From Thiothrix unzii (GTDB lineage Bacteria > Pseudomonadota > Gammaproteobacteria > Thiotrichales > Thiotrichaceae): a stretch of DNA of 64,000 nucleotides. Below, one piece after another: positions 10,232 to 18,689 of the stretch. Under the pieces are notes generated by a model. It worked only from the letters and a program-made list of their open reading frames with translations. It had not been told where the DNA came from and searched no databases. The stretch is from positions 744,001-808,000 of the forward strand of contig NZ_CP072793.1 of the NCBI RefSeq assembly GCF_017901175.1, written 5' to 3'. Made by a program: the position numbers and the translations under genes. Within the stretch, counting starts at the first letter, position 1; every line of letters begins with the position of its first letter.

Positions 10232-10935
10232 TATTCACCTGTTGTTTCGGTAGCACTAAACAAATAGCCTGCGCCCCGAATGGTTTGAATCACATTATCG
10301 GCGGCGTAGGTCTTCAAGGTTTTGCGCAAGCGTAGCACATGCACATCAACGGTGCGTTCTTCGATATAGGTATTTTGACCCCACACAAAATCCAGCAATT
10401 GAGCGCGGGAATAGACTTTTTCGGGGTGCTGCATGAAAAATTCTAGCAGGCGGTATTCGGTCGTGCCGAGATGCACAGGTGCGCCGTCAATGCGCAATTG
10501 GTGAGCATCTTGGTTGAGTTGCAAGCGTCCGGCGTTGATCACCCGCAGCTCGTCGAAACCGTCGGTACGGCGCAACAGAGCTTTGATTCGTGCACTCAGG
10601 GACTTGAGCGACACGGGTTTGATCAGGTAATCATCCGCACCCGCATCCAGCCCGTGGATCATGTCATCCTCTTCGCTTTTGGCGGTCAGCATAATGATCG
10701 GAATGTCACGGGTCAGCGGGTCACTGCGAAACCGCCGAATGAGTTCGGGGCCGGAAAGATCCGGCAGCATCCAATCCACCAACATTAAGTCGGGTAACTG
10801 GTCTGCTGCCAGATCACGTGCCGCCCGTGCATCAGCGGCTTCCATCACCAAATAGCCTTCGCGCTCCAGCGAAAAGCGGATCATGCCCCGGATGGCGGCT
10901 TCATCCTCAATGCACAGAATGCGTTTCTTACTCAC
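10231..10935 (-). CDS. phoB: Phosphate regulon response regulator PhoB
   Basis: PhoB is an OmpR-type transcription factor that binds Pho boxes when phosphorylated. The receiver domain has the acidic pocket (IEDE) and phospho-acceptor Asp54 (LVDWMLPD), with Lys in the LIKP motif. The C-terminal winged helix (about 130-230) includes RTVDVHVLRLRKTL. The start is GTG at 10935, inside the last codons of phoU, giving an 8-base overlap. At 234 residues it has the usual length. Its likely binding sites in this window precede pstC, olsB, btaA and the pyruvate-kinase-like gene. Confidence 0.95.
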   Translation of the reverse strand: MSKKRILCIEDEAAIRGMIRFSLEREGYLVMEAADARAARDLAADQLPDLMLVDWMLPDLSGPELIRRFRSDPLTRDIPIIMLTAKSEEDDMIHGLDAGADDYLIKPVSLKSLSARIKALLRRTDGFDELRVINAGRLQLNQDAHQLRIDGAPVHLGTTEYRLLEFFMQHPEKVYSRAQLLDFVWGQNTYIEERTVDVHVLRLRKTLKTYAADNVIQTIRGAGYLFSATETTGE

Positions 10936-11644
10936 CCAACAACGCTTCGCGGATGCTTTCTAAATTGGTGTGGCGCACATCTTTGCCTTTCACCAGATAA
11001 ATCACGTATTCGCAAATGTTTTTGCAGTGATCACCGACCCGTTCCAGTGACCGCGCACACCAGGTGACGTTCAGACTGTCTTTGATATAGCGCGGGTCTT
11101 CCAACATGCGGGTGTAGAGCTGGCGCGTAATGGAATCGAATTCGTCATCCACTTGCTGGTCGTTTTTCACCACTTGCATGGCTTGGGCAACGTCCAAACG
11201 CGCCAATGCATCCAGTGTATCGCCCAACATGACCTTGACGTGTTCGCCCAAGTGACGCAAGGAATTGTGCAAGTCGCCGTAGGTAGCGGATTCTGTCATT
11301 TCCACTGCGTAACGCCCGACTTTTTCGGCTTCGTCACCAATGCGCTCAAGGTCAGTAATGACTTTGATAATGGTGATCAGCAAGCGTAAATCGCTGGCGG
11401 TAGGTTGACGACGTGCAATGATTTCGGCGCAATGTTCATCGAGGGCGACTTCCATTGCGTTGATTTCATGGTCGGAATACGCGACTTTTTCACCTAAAGC
11501 ACTGTCACGATCCAGCAAGGCTTTGATGGCATTGGTGACTTGCGCTTCGACCAAGCCGCCCATTGTCATCAATTTGCTACGGGCTTCTTCCAGCTCGTGA
11601 TTGTATTTTTGAGACGTATGTTGTGTTGTGTTCATCTTTTCCAT
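10928..11644 (-). CDS. phoU: Phosphate signalling protein PhoU
   Basis: PhoU is a peripheral cytoplasmic protein of two three-helix bundles that connects the Pst transporter to PhoR and limits phosphate uptake. The 238 residues include family motifs such as the repeated ERIGDEAEKVGRYA and ERVGDHCKNICEYV, which bind metal clusters in known structures. The ATG at 11644 lies 14 bases after the pstB stop; a second ATG three codons in is also possible. It sits in the usual place between pstB and phoB. Confidence 0.95.
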   Translation of the reverse strand: MEKMNTTQHTSQKYNHELEEARSKLMTMGGLVEAQVTNAIKALLDRDSALGEKVAYSDHEINAMEVALDEHCAEIIARRQPTASDLRLLITIIKVITDLERIGDEAEKVGRYAVEMTESATYGDLHNSLRHLGEHVKVMLGDTLDALARLDVAQAMQVVKNDQQVDDEFDSITRQLYTRMLEDPRYIKDSLNVTWCARSLERVGDHCKNICEYVIYLVKGKDVRHTNLESIREALLGE

Positions 11645-11658
11645 ACCCCGTACCGCCT

Positions 11659-12546
11659 TTAGCCGAAGCGGCCTGTGATGTAGTTTTCAGTTAATTGATG
11701 TTGCGGGTTGGTGAACACGGTTTTGGTGTCGTTCAATTCAACCAGATAACCCATGTGGAAGTAAGCGGTGCGTTGCGAAATCCGCGCGGCTTGTTGCATC
11801 GAGTGGGTTACGATGCAAATAGTAAAGCTTGCCCGTAATTCGTCAATCAATTCTTCGATAGTCGCGGTTGCAATCGGGTCAAGCGCGGACGTTGGTTCGT
11901 CCATCAGGATCACTTCCGGGCTGACGGCGATGGTACGCGCAATGCACAGACGTTGCTGCTGACCACCGGAAAGCCCAGTGCCAGGTGATAACAGGCGGTC
12001 TTTAACTTCCTTGAACAAACCGGCTTTGATTAAGCTTTGTTCCACAATATCATCCAGTTCGGCACGATTGGCTGCCAGACCGTGCAGGCGCGGGCCATAC
12101 GCTACGTTGTCGTAGATGGATTTCGGGAACGGGTTCGGCTTTTGGAATACCATGCCAACACGGGCGCGGAGCAATACCGGGTCTTGCTCTTTGTCGTGGA
12201 TGTCTTCACCGTCAAGTTTGATGTCACCCGTGACTTTACAGCCTGCAATGGTGTCATTCATACGGTTTAAGCAACGCAGGAAGGTGGATTTGCCGCAGCC
12301 AGACGGGCCGATCATGGCGATTACTTCATTGCGCCCGATGTCCATGCTCACATCGAAAATCGCTTGTTTCGCGCCTGCGTAAAATACGTTTACGCCACGG
12401 CAGAAAAATTTCGCGTCTTTGCCATCCAGATACGGCTTACCAATGGTGCCGTTAATGGTGTGGGCAAATTCTTCGCGTCCGCCACTGGTGGCAGTATGAG
12501 CTTTAGGTACGGTTGTCGTTGTCATGTCAATGGTCGCTTCAGTCAT
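11659..12546 (-). CDS. pstB: Phosphate ABC transporter ATP-binding protein PstB
   Basis: PstB hydrolyses ATP to power phosphate import through PstA and PstC on the cytoplasmic face. It has Walker A (GPSGCGKST), the ABC signature ([13 protein letters not shown]), Walker B ([13 protein letters not shown]) and the switch histidine (CIVTHSMQQ). At 295 residues it is about 35 longer than usual because of a Thr- and Ala-rich N-terminal tail before the ATPase core. A shorter start inside the tail is possible, but ATG at 12546 is the first good one. It follows pstA after 76 bases. Confidence 0.95.
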   Translation of the reverse strand: MTEATIDMTTTTVPKAHTATSGGREEFAHTINGTIGKPYLDGKDAKFFCRGVNVFYAGAKQAIFDVSMDIGRNEVIAMIGPSGCGKSTFLRCLNRMNDTIAGCKVTGDIKLDGEDIHDKEQDPVLLRARVGMVFQKPNPFPKSIYDNVAYGPRLHGLAANRAELDDIVEQSLIKAGLFKEVKDRLLSPGTGLSGGQQQRLCIARTIAVSPEVILMDEPTSALDPIATATIEELIDELRASFTICIVTHSMQQAARISQRTAYFHMGYLVELNDTKTVFTNPQHQLTENYITGRFG

Positions 12547-12622
12547 TAGATTTACCTTCGCATGTTAAAGGGTAAAAGAGTTCAGGTTAATAGTCATGCA
12601 CCATGAATGCAGTGATTAGGTC

Positions 12623-13906
12623 TTACCACCGTCTCTCAAATCGCTTGCGGAGAATGACTGCCAGCAAATTCATCAGAATCAGGAAAGCAAGCAGCACGAT
12701 AATGGCAGCCGAGGTGCGTTCCATAAAGGCACGTTCCGGGCTGTCTGACCAAAGGAAAATCTGCACGGGTAAGGCCGCAGCGGGGGAGGTCACACCGCTA
12801 GGCACATCCATAATGAAAGCCACCATGCCGATCATCAGCAGCGGGGCGGTTTCCCCCAAGGCGTGCGCCATGCCGATGATTGCGCCAGTCATAATACCGG
12901 GCATCGCCAGTGGCAACACGTTTTGGAATACCGATTGCGTTTTGGATGCACCCAAGCCCAGTGCGCCTTCACGAATGGAGGGTGGCACAGCCCGCAATGC
13001 GGCACGCGAGGCAATAATAATGGTCGGTAACACCAGCAAGGTCATGACTAAACCGCCCGTTAGTGGCGCGGAACGTGGTGAGCCAAAGAACTGGATAAAC
13101 ACCGCTAACCCCAGCAAACCGAAGACAATCGACGGTACGGCTGCGAGGTTATTGATATTGACCTCGATCAAATCCACCCAGAAATTATTCTTGGGTGCAA
13201 ACTCTTCCAGATAAATCGCCGCAGCTACCCCAATCGGGAAGGATAGTAATAGTGTTACCAGCATGGTGTAGATCGAGCCGATTAAAGCACTCATAATCCC
13301 CGCCTGTTCCGGTTCACGCGAATCACCGTGCGTAAAGAAAATGGTATTGAACTGGCTTTCAATACGGTCTTCGGCTTCCAGTTTATCCAACCAAGTGAGC
13401 TGGAAATCCTTGATGCGGCGGTCGGCTTCTGGCAAAGCGCGGTCTACCCCACCTTTGTGGAATACGTCGATTTCATCATCTGCCAGCAACCACAGCGATT
13501 GCGTCGTGCCAATCAAACTGGGATCAGCTACCACTTGATCACGCAGGGTGTATCCAGCCGCATCACTAATCATCGCTTTCAGGGCTTTCTTTTGCTTACG
13601 CTCTTCTACACCGGGGAATAGCGTCTCTAAACTGGTATTGATGGCTTTGTTGTAATTCGCCGCATTCAATTGTTCCTGCGTAGGGTTCGCCTCCAGCCCA
13701 AGGGTTGGCGCATCCAACACCACATCCAACTTAATGTAAGTACTAGTGAACGCAGGCAAGCCTTTGCTGAAAATATCCAGCAATAAAATCGCCAAAAACA
13801 TAATGCTCAAAGCAATCGAGATAAAACCGTAGGCGCGGAAACGTTTTTCCCGTGCGTACCGCTTAGCCAATGTGGCCTTAACTTTTTCAGTATTGGTGGT
13901 ACTCAT
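12623..13906 (-). CDS. pstA: Phosphate ABC transporter permease PstA
   Basis: PstA is one of the two inner-membrane channel subunits of the Pst importer. The C-terminal 260 residues are the usual permease, with the ABC-contact EAA loop (REGALGLGASKTQSV). The protein is 427 residues rather than about 290. Between the first and second membrane spans it carries roughly 160 polar residues, the layout of PstA proteins with an N-terminal DUF3333 region. The start follows the pstC stop by 11 bases. Confidence 0.93.
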   Translation of the reverse strand: MSTTNTEKVKATLAKRYAREKRFRAYGFISIALSIMFLAILLLDIFSKGLPAFTSTYIKLDVVLDAPTLGLEANPTQEQLNAANYNKAINTSLETLFPGVEERKQKKALKAMISDAAGYTLRDQVVADPSLIGTTQSLWLLADDEIDVFHKGGVDRALPEADRRIKDFQLTWLDKLEAEDRIESQFNTIFFTHGDSREPEQAGIMSALIGSIYTMLVTLLLSFPIGVAAAIYLEEFAPKNNFWVDLIEVNINNLAAVPSIVFGLLGLAVFIQFFGSPRSAPLTGGLVMTLLVLPTIIIASRAALRAVPPSIREGALGLGASKTQSVFQNVLPLAMPGIMTGAIIGMAHALGETAPLLMIGMVAFIMDVPSGVTSPAAALPVQIFLWSDSPERAFMERTSAAIIVLLAFLILMNLLAVILRKRFERRW

Positions 13907-13917
13907 ACAGCCTCCGG

Positions 13918-15309
13918 TTAATCGTATTGTTCACGGTATTTGCGCACAATATGCAACGCAAGCACGTTAAGAATCAGAGTGATAATAAACAGGCTCAAGC
14001 CAAGGGCAAAGGCCGCCAAGGTTTTCGCACTGTCAAATTCTTGGTCGCCTTTCAGCAAGGTCACAATCTGCACCGTAATCGTGGTAACAGCATCCAAGGG
14101 GTTGAAGGAAATATTAGCCGCCAAACCAGCCGCCATCACCACAATCATGGTTTCACCGATAGCCCGCGAAGCCGCTAACAAAAACGCGCCCACAATCCCC
14201 GGTAACGCTGCCGGTAACACGACTTGCTTGATGGTTTCCGACTTGGTAGCACCCATGCCATAAGAGCCGTCGCGCATGGCCTGCGGCACTGCATTGATAA
14301 TGTCGTCAGACAAAGAGGACATGAACGGGATGATCATTACGCCCATTACAATGCCAGCGGCTAAGGCACTTTCCGAGGCCACGCTTAAACCCACGCTTTC
14401 ACCGAGTCCGCGAATCATCGGGGCAACCGTTAGTGCGGCAAAGAAGCCGTAAACCACGGTTGGAATACCAGCCAGAATTTCCATCGCAGGTTTTGCGTAA
14501 GCCCGCATCATGGGGCTGGCGTATTCGGATAAGTAAATCGCCGACATCAAACCCAAGGGAACTGCAATCAGTAAAGCGATGGAGGAGATCAGCAACGTAC
14601 CAACGAATAAAGGAACCGCACCGAATGCCCCAGAACTGCCCGCTTGGTCTGCCCGCAGCGCGGTTTGCGGACTCCAGTGTGTGCCGAAGATAAAGTCAAA
14701 AATATTGACGTGTCCAAAAAAGCGAATCGATTCAAACAAGACCGAGAACACAATCCCCACCGTGGTCAAAATCGCGATGGAGGCGCAGCCAATCATAATG
14801 TACTGCACCACCCGTTCCACCTGATTACGCGCGCGGGTTTTGGGTTTGACGTAACGCAAGCCAATGAATATCCCTGCAATCGCTAACGCCAGCACTAGCA
14901 CCGTTTTGATGGTATTGCTCAGGGATTGCATTTGCTGATATTCCTCAGCGGCTGCTTTGAGTGTGGGGTCAGCCGTCGCCAGTTGCGCTGGGTCATTTGC
15001 CAGATTGTGGATACGGTTGGTGACAAGACTCAGCTCATCAGCCGATTTACCCTGATATTCCGTAGGCAAGTGCGACATTATGCTGGAGGTTAACAGCGGC
15101 TTTTCCAAACTTGACCACAATACAAACACCAACAAAGCAGGAACAATCGCCCAGATCACCACCAGATACCCGTAGTAACTAGGCAAGGAATGCAGGTCAT
15201 TACCGCCACGCTTCACCGGGGTGGCGAGTGCGAGAGAGCGTTTGCGGCCGATGTAATAGCTGAATGCCGCTAACACCGTTAGCGTCAGCAAGATACCCAA
15301 GGTACTCAT
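13918..15309 (-). CDS. pstC: Phosphate ABC transporter permease PstC
   Basis: PstC is the second channel subunit of the Pst phosphate importer. The 463 residues comprise an extended N-terminal part (membrane span near 1-20, another near 50, a periplasmic stretch and a span near 140) and the permease core, with the EAA loop containing RDGSYGMGATKSET. Extended PstC commonly accompanies the long PstA found here. A good ribosome site (CAGGAGTTTTC) precedes the ATG. It is the first gene of the pst-pho run and has its own Pho-box promoter. Confidence 0.94.
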   Translation of the reverse strand: MSTLGILLTLTVLAAFSYYIGRKRSLALATPVKRGGNDLHSLPSYYGYLVVIWAIVPALLVFVLWSSLEKPLLTSSIMSHLPTEYQGKSADELSLVTNRIHNLANDPAQLATADPTLKAAAEEYQQMQSLSNTIKTVLVLALAIAGIFIGLRYVKPKTRARNQVERVVQYIMIGCASIAILTTVGIVFSVLFESIRFFGHVNIFDFIFGTHWSPQTALRADQAGSSGAFGAVPLFVGTLLISSIALLIAVPLGLMSAIYLSEYASPMMRAYAKPAMEILAGIPTVVYGFFAALTVAPMIRGLGESVGLSVASESALAAGIVMGVMIIPFMSSLSDDIINAVPQAMRDGSYGMGATKSETIKQVVLPAALPGIVGAFLLAASRAIGETMIVVMAAGLAANISFNPLDAVTTITVQIVTLLKGDQEFDSAKTLAAFALGLSLFIITLILNVLALHIVRKYREQYD

Positions 15310-15359
15310 GAAAACTCCTGATTGGGACTGTTCGGTCAGGTTGAAAGATCGCGGCTCGG

Positions 15360-15393
15360 ATTGTAGGCGCGTAATATGACAGTATTATTACAA
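15360..15393 (-). promoter_or_regulatory. Pho box and -10 element of pstC
   Basis: On the minus strand, 15393-15376 reads TTGTAATAATACTGTCAT: half-sites TTGTAAT and CTGTCAT separated by four bases, the 7-4-7 spacing of a Pho box. Ten bases downstream is TACAAT (15365-15360), a good -10. This is the spacing expected where PhoB replaces the -35 contact. It lies about 50 bases upstream of pstC. Confidence 0.75.
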
Positions 15394-15406
15394 ACTGATA
15401 ATGCTT

Positions 15407-16216
15407 TTATGCAGCTTGTAATAAACCCACGTCGCTTACCGGACGGCGTTGCAAACTGCCTTGCACAAAATGGCGGTGATAACGGGTATTGAGATTGTTC
15501 ACGTCCAGCAGGATGAAAATATCAGCGACGTTGAAATCAGGGTCGAGGCACGGTTCGCCCGCTACCCACGCACCGAGTTTCAGGTAGGCTTTCAGCAGTG
15601 GTGGCATATTCACTTTAGCAGCGGGTTGCGTGGGCAGTAAATGCATTAAAGGTTTGACGCGCAGTTCGGCGGGGGCGATGTTGTTGGCACGGGCTTCCTG
15701 CATAATCGCTGAGGCTTGCGCACCGCCGTCGTTCATGCTGATGCTGGCACAACCGAACATGAAGTCGACACGGTGCATTTCCATGAATTGCGCCAACCCT
15801 AACCACAACATGCCGATGCCCGCGCCATTGCGGAAGTCGGGGTGAATGCAGGTGCGCCCGATTTCAATGGCGTTGCCTTTGAGTTGCGGGAACAGGCCGC
15901 GCAGGTCGAATTCATTTTCGGAGTAAAAGCTGCCCGCTTTCCGCGCATTCGGGGTGGTGAGAATGCGGGTGGAACCAACCACTGCATTATTATCCGTGCG
16001 ACGCACCAGCAAATGATGGCAGTAGTCGTCGTAATGGTCACGGTCGATGCCTTCACTGGCACTTTCTAGCTGTGCGCCTTGCTCTTTAGCGAAGATTTCA
16101 TAGCGCAGGCGTTGCGATGCGTACACATCAGCGGGGGTGGCAGCGAGTTCTACCCGCAATTGCGGCAGATGCGGGCGTAAGTTTTGGTGGCTGTCGTGGT
16201 GAATAGCGGCGGTCAT
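15407..16216 (-). CDS. olsB: OlsB-like ornithine N-acyltransferase
   Basis: The product resembles the GNAT-fold family of OlsB, which transfers a 3-hydroxy fatty acid from acyl carrier protein to ornithine, the first step of phosphorus-free ornithine lipids. Visible family features are RLRYEIF (about 36-42), the buried core VGSTRIL and the cofactor-binding stretch EIGRTCIHPDFRNG. I chose ATG at 16216 because AGGAG lies 7 bases before it; the upstream ATG at 16234 overlaps that site. The gene has its own strong Pho box and lies just upstream of pstC on the same strand. No OlsA acyltransferase for the second step is in the window. Other GNAT-fold acyltransferases are the main alternative. Confidence 0.75.
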   Translation of the reverse strand: MTAAIHHDSHQNLRPHLPQLRVELAATPADVYASQRLRYEIFAKEQGAQLESASEGIDRDHYDDYCHHLLVRRTDNNAVVGSTRILTTPNARKAGSFYSENEFDLRGLFPQLKGNAIEIGRTCIHPDFRNGAGIGMLWLGLAQFMEMHRVDFMFGCASISMNDGGAQASAIMQEARANNIAPAELRVKPLMHLLPTQPAAKVNMPPLLKAYLKLGAWVAGEPCLDPDFNVADIFILLDVNNLNTRYHRHFVQGSLQRRPVSDVGLLQAA

Positions 16217-16247
16217 AGGTTGCACTCCTTTCATAATATCGCGCCAG

Positions 16248-16279
16248 CTTATGAAAGGTGTGTGACAGGGGAATGACGG
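16248..16279 (-). promoter_or_regulatory. Pho box and -10 element of olsB
   Basis: On the minus strand, 16279-16262 reads CCGTCATTCCCCTGTCAC: half-sites CCGTCAT and CTGTCAC with a 4-base spacer. A CATAAG hexamer (16253-16248) follows after 8 bases and can serve as -10. The predicted leader to the chosen ATG is about 25 bases. The box matches the Pho box consensus better than most in this window. Confidence 0.75.
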
Positions 16280-16299
16280 TTATTTTGCAGGAAGGTTAA

Positions 16300-16428
16300 A
16301 TGTATGTAAGCAGCCCCATTTACAACCTATCCTACTCTGGCAAATCGGGATTGCTATCCAGCCTGAAACGCCACGGTGTCAGCGAAGAAGTGATTACCGA
16401 AGCGTTGAATGAGGTAGCGCACGGCTGA
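16300..16428 (+). CDS. Possible 42-residue orphan ORF, RecX-like helix
   Basis: ATG at 16300 opens 42 codons ending at TGA 16428. The C-terminal half (LLSSLKRHGVSEEVITEAL) resembles one helical repeat of RecX-type proteins, but one short helix is weak evidence. No convincing ribosome site is visible. It lies in the spacer between the olsB promoter and the nucleotidyltransferase gene, which also holds a gene remnant downstream. It may be debris or chance. Confidence 0.2.
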   Translation: MYVSSPIYNLSYSGKSGLLSSLKRHGVSEEVITEALNEVAHG

Positions 16429-16511
16429 TTCCGCCCTCCAAATACCATTCGCTATTCGCAAATCACGAATGATTGTTTTTCGGTAGGTATCGTTGCGCTA
16501 CACTCCCATTG

Positions 16512-16555
16512 AAAAGTCCCAATTCAAGACCTATAGTACCCACTAAGGGACTTTT
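16512..16555 (+). promoter_or_regulatory. Inverted repeat flanking the promoter of the HTH-nucleotidyltransferase gene
   Basis: AAAAGTCCC (16512-16520) and GGGACTTTT (16547-16555) form a 9-base inverted repeat. Between them lies TATAGT (16532-16537), a good -10 hexamer. The right arm ends just before the start codon, so a protein bound to both arms would block the promoter. Autoregulation by the encoded HTH protein is an inference from this layout. Confidence 0.45.
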
Positions 16556-16559
16556 TCGG

Positions 16560-17174
16560 ATGAATATCATGAATACCACCAGCATCGCCGATGCCTTGTT
16601 CACCAAAACCCAGCAGCGTGTATTAGCCACGCTCTTCGGCAAGCCGGATCAGAGCTTTTACCTGAATGAAATCGTGCGGCTGGCGAATATCGGCAAAGGC
16701 ACGGTCAAGCGCGAACTGGAGCGGATGACCGCCGCTGGCTTGCTCACCATCAAACGCATCGGCAACCAGAACCACTACCAAGCCAACCCGGACAGCCCCA
16801 TTTACAGCGAATTGCTCGGCATCACCCGCAAAACCTTTGGCATTGCCGACGTGATCAAAACAGCCCTGCTACCGCTGGATGCGCAGATTGAGCAAGCCTT
16901 CATCTACGGCTCAGTTGCCAAACAACAAGACACCGCCAGCAGCGACATCGACCTGATGGTGATCAGCGACACATTGCCCTACGCCACCCTCATGACCGCC
17001 CTGATTGAAGCAGAACCCACTGTGGGCAGACCGATTAACCCGACCATCTACACCGCCCAACAAATCCGCGATAAACTGCACGGCAATAACGCATTCATCA
17101 CCCGCGTTTTGGCACAGCCCAAACTCTGGATAAAAGGTGAAAATGGTGTGTGCTGGATAAGTGCCACAAACTGA
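16560..17174 (+). CDS. HTH plus MNT-type nucleotidyltransferase (antitoxin-like)
   Basis: The 204-residue protein joins an N-terminal winged-helix domain (about 8-75, FYLNEIVRLANIGKGTVKREL) to a minimal nucleotidyltransferase domain with the active-site pattern YGSVAKQQDTASSDIDLMV (Gly-Ser, then Asp-x-Asp). In known MNT-HEPN pairs such proteins modify and neutralise a HEPN RNase toxin. Here the expected HEPN gene survives only as a fragment overlapping the 3' end. ATG at 16560 and ATG at 16569 are both possible; the second has GGA better placed. The gene sits between olsB and btaA without any obvious link to phosphate. Confidence 0.8.
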   Translation: MNIMNTTSIADALFTKTQQRVLATLFGKPDQSFYLNEIVRLANIGKGTVKRELERMTAAGLLTIKRIGNQNHYQANPDSPIYSELLGITRKTFGIADVIKTALLPLDAQIEQAFIYGSVAKQQDTASSDIDLMVISDTLPYATLMTALIEAEPTVGRPINPTIYTAQQIRDKLHGNNAFITRVLAQPKLWIKGENGVCWISATN

Positions 17175-17287
17175 GAAATCTAGCGGAATACGAAGGCCAG
17201 TTAGACATTACCCCGCAACTGTCGCAGGAACTCATCGTGATTACGAAGGAGCTGTTGCAGATTGTGGAGGCATTCGCGCCTGTCTAA
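17147..17287 (+). pseudogene. C-terminal remnant of a HEPN-domain gene
   Basis: A frame offset from the nucleotidyltransferase gene stays open from about 17147 to TAA at 17287. It encodes CHKLRNLAEYEGQLDITPQL and a final helix ending in FAPV. This resembles the end of HEPN proteins paired with MNT nucleotidyltransferases (an RN-x-x-EYEG-type segment). A full HEPN protein has about 130 residues, so roughly two thirds is missing, along with any proper start. The join looks like an internal deletion fusing the end of the MNT gene to the end of the toxin gene. Confidence 0.55.
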
Positions 17288-17381
17288 CCGCATCCGTCAG
17301 CAATGAAGCGAGTGGTTGCAAATCTTCAAAGCGGTTGCGGGGGCACGAGTTGCTGTTAGCACATCCCCGCTGATGCGAAAC

Positions 17382-17421
17382 CCATAACACAACCATCATA
17401 TAACCGTCATTTTGCCGTCAT
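17382..17421 (+). promoter_or_regulatory. Tandem Pho boxes (four half-sites) upstream of btaA
   Basis: Four 7-base half-sites repeat at exactly 11-base intervals: CCATAAC (17382), CCATCAT (17393), CCGTCAT (17404) and CCGTCAT (17415), each separated by four A/T-leaning bases. This equals two adjacent Pho boxes, room for two PhoB dimers. The -10 region downstream is weak (TAGCCT near 17432), suggesting dependence on an activator. The btaA start lies 51 bases beyond. Confidence 0.75.
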
Positions 17422-17472
17422 TCCCAAGCCTTAGCCTCAAGCCCACGATTAGATTTTGTTAGCGAGAGTTTC

Positions 17473-18687
17473 ATGGCAGGTATTTCCGACGCAATGCGCG
17501 ATGCTGTGCATCAACATGCCCCCACGTCCTTGATGGGGATGCAGCAACGTTTGTTCAGTTTTTGGTTCAATAGCTTCATTTACAACCAGATTTGGGAAGA
17601 CCCCACGGTTGACATGCAAGCCTTGCAACTGACTTCGGAAAGCCGCGTACTGACAATTGCTTCGGGCGGCTGTAACGTGTTGAATTACTTGACCGCAAGC
17701 CCTGCGCATATCACCGCGATTGACCTGAATCCCTACCATTTGTCCTTGACGCGCTTGAAGCTGGCAGCAATGAAACATTTGCCAAATCACGCCACCTTCT
17801 ACGATTTCTTTGGTTACGCTGACCGCGATACCAATCCGGCGCATTACGAGCAATACATCCGCCCGCATTTGGATGATGCGTTGGATGGATTTTGGCAAGG
17901 CCGCAGCATTTTGGGGCAAAAGCGGATTCATATGTTCCGTGACGGGCTGTATCGGCAAACGCGCTTTGGCTACTTCATGCGCTTCTTGCATTGGATTGCC
18001 CGCCGCACCAATTACCACCCCGAAAAGCTCCTCACTGCCACCAGTTTGTACGAACAGAAAGCGATTTTTAGCCAGCACATTGCGCCGTTTTTCGACAATA
18101 AACTGGTGAAGTTTTTGGGCAAATTGCCGATGTCGGTGTTCAGCCTCGGCATTCCGCCACAGCAATACAAGGCGATGAAAGAGCAAGGCAATCTGATTGA
18201 GCAATACCGCGAGCGTGTCGAACGCTTGGCGTGTGATACCCCAATTCAGACCAATTATTTTGCATGGCAAGGTTTTAGCCACAGCTACGATCATGAAAAG
18301 CGTCAGGCGATTCCCGATTACCTGAAAGCCGAAAACTACGACGCTATCCACAGCCAGTTGGGCAAGGTCGATACGCACCTCGGTTCCATGATCGACTTCC
18401 TTGAGCAGCAAGCCCCGCACAGTTACGACCGTTTCGTGTTCCTCGATGCACAGGACTGGATGACGGATGAAGTCCTCACTCAGTTATGGACGCAGGTTGC
18501 TCGTGTGGGCAAGCCGGGGACGCGCATTATCTTCCGTACCGCCGCCGCCGAATCACCGTTGGAAGCCGCGTTGCCCGCCGAGTTACGCAGCCAGTTTGTG
18601 TACGAAGCCGAGCTTTCCGCGCAACTGTTCCAGCAAGACCGTTCGGCGATTTACGGTGGTTTCCACCTCTACCGTAAGGCTGATTGA
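17473..18687 (+). CDS. btaA: BtaA, S-adenosylmethionine:diacylglycerol 3-amino-3-carboxypropyltransferase
   Basis: BtaA moves the aminocarboxypropyl group of S-adenosylmethionine onto diacylglycerol, giving diacylglyceryl-homoserine, the first step to the betaine lipid DGTS. The 404 residues show the hallmark QIWEDP (39-44), the cofactor site ASGGCN (63-68) and DLNP (84-87). The DUF3419/BtaA length is as expected. Translation from ATG at 17473 is favoured, although the ribosome site (GCGAGAG) is modest. It is the first gene of btaA-btaB-plcP and follows tandem Pho boxes, fitting the known induction of DGTS by phosphate starvation. Confidence 0.88.
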   Translation: MAGISDAMRDAVHQHAPTSLMGMQQRLFSFWFNSFIYNQIWEDPTVDMQALQLTSESRVLTIASGGCNVLNYLTASPAHITAIDLNPYHLSLTRLKLAAMKHLPNHATFYDFFGYADRDTNPAHYEQYIRPHLDDALDGFWQGRSILGQKRIHMFRDGLYRQTRFGYFMRFLHWIARRTNYHPEKLLTATSLYEQKAIFSQHIAPFFDNKLVKFLGKLPMSVFSLGIPPQQYKAMKEQGNLIEQYRERVERLACDTPIQTNYFAWQGFSHSYDHEKRQAIPDYLKAENYDAIHSQLGKVDTHLGSMIDFLEQQAPHSYDRFVFLDAQDWMTDEVLTQLWTQVARVGKPGTRIIFRTAAAESPLEAALPAELRSQFVYEAELSAQLFQQDRSAIYGGFHLYRKAD

Positions 18688-18689
18688 CG

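Noticed and set aside
12547-12622. Separate promoter or small gene between pstA and pstB
   Set aside because: The 76-base gap shows only a short TCATG/CATGA repeat and no clear promoter hexamers. The run from pstC to phoR is better read as one operon.
16300-16428. Functional RecX
   Set aside because: Only 42 residues with one RecX-like helix and no ribosome site. It is kept only as a low-confidence ORF.
17337-17370. Terminator downstream of the HEPN remnant
   Set aside because: GCGGGG and CCCCGC can pair, but the loop is long and there is no T run.
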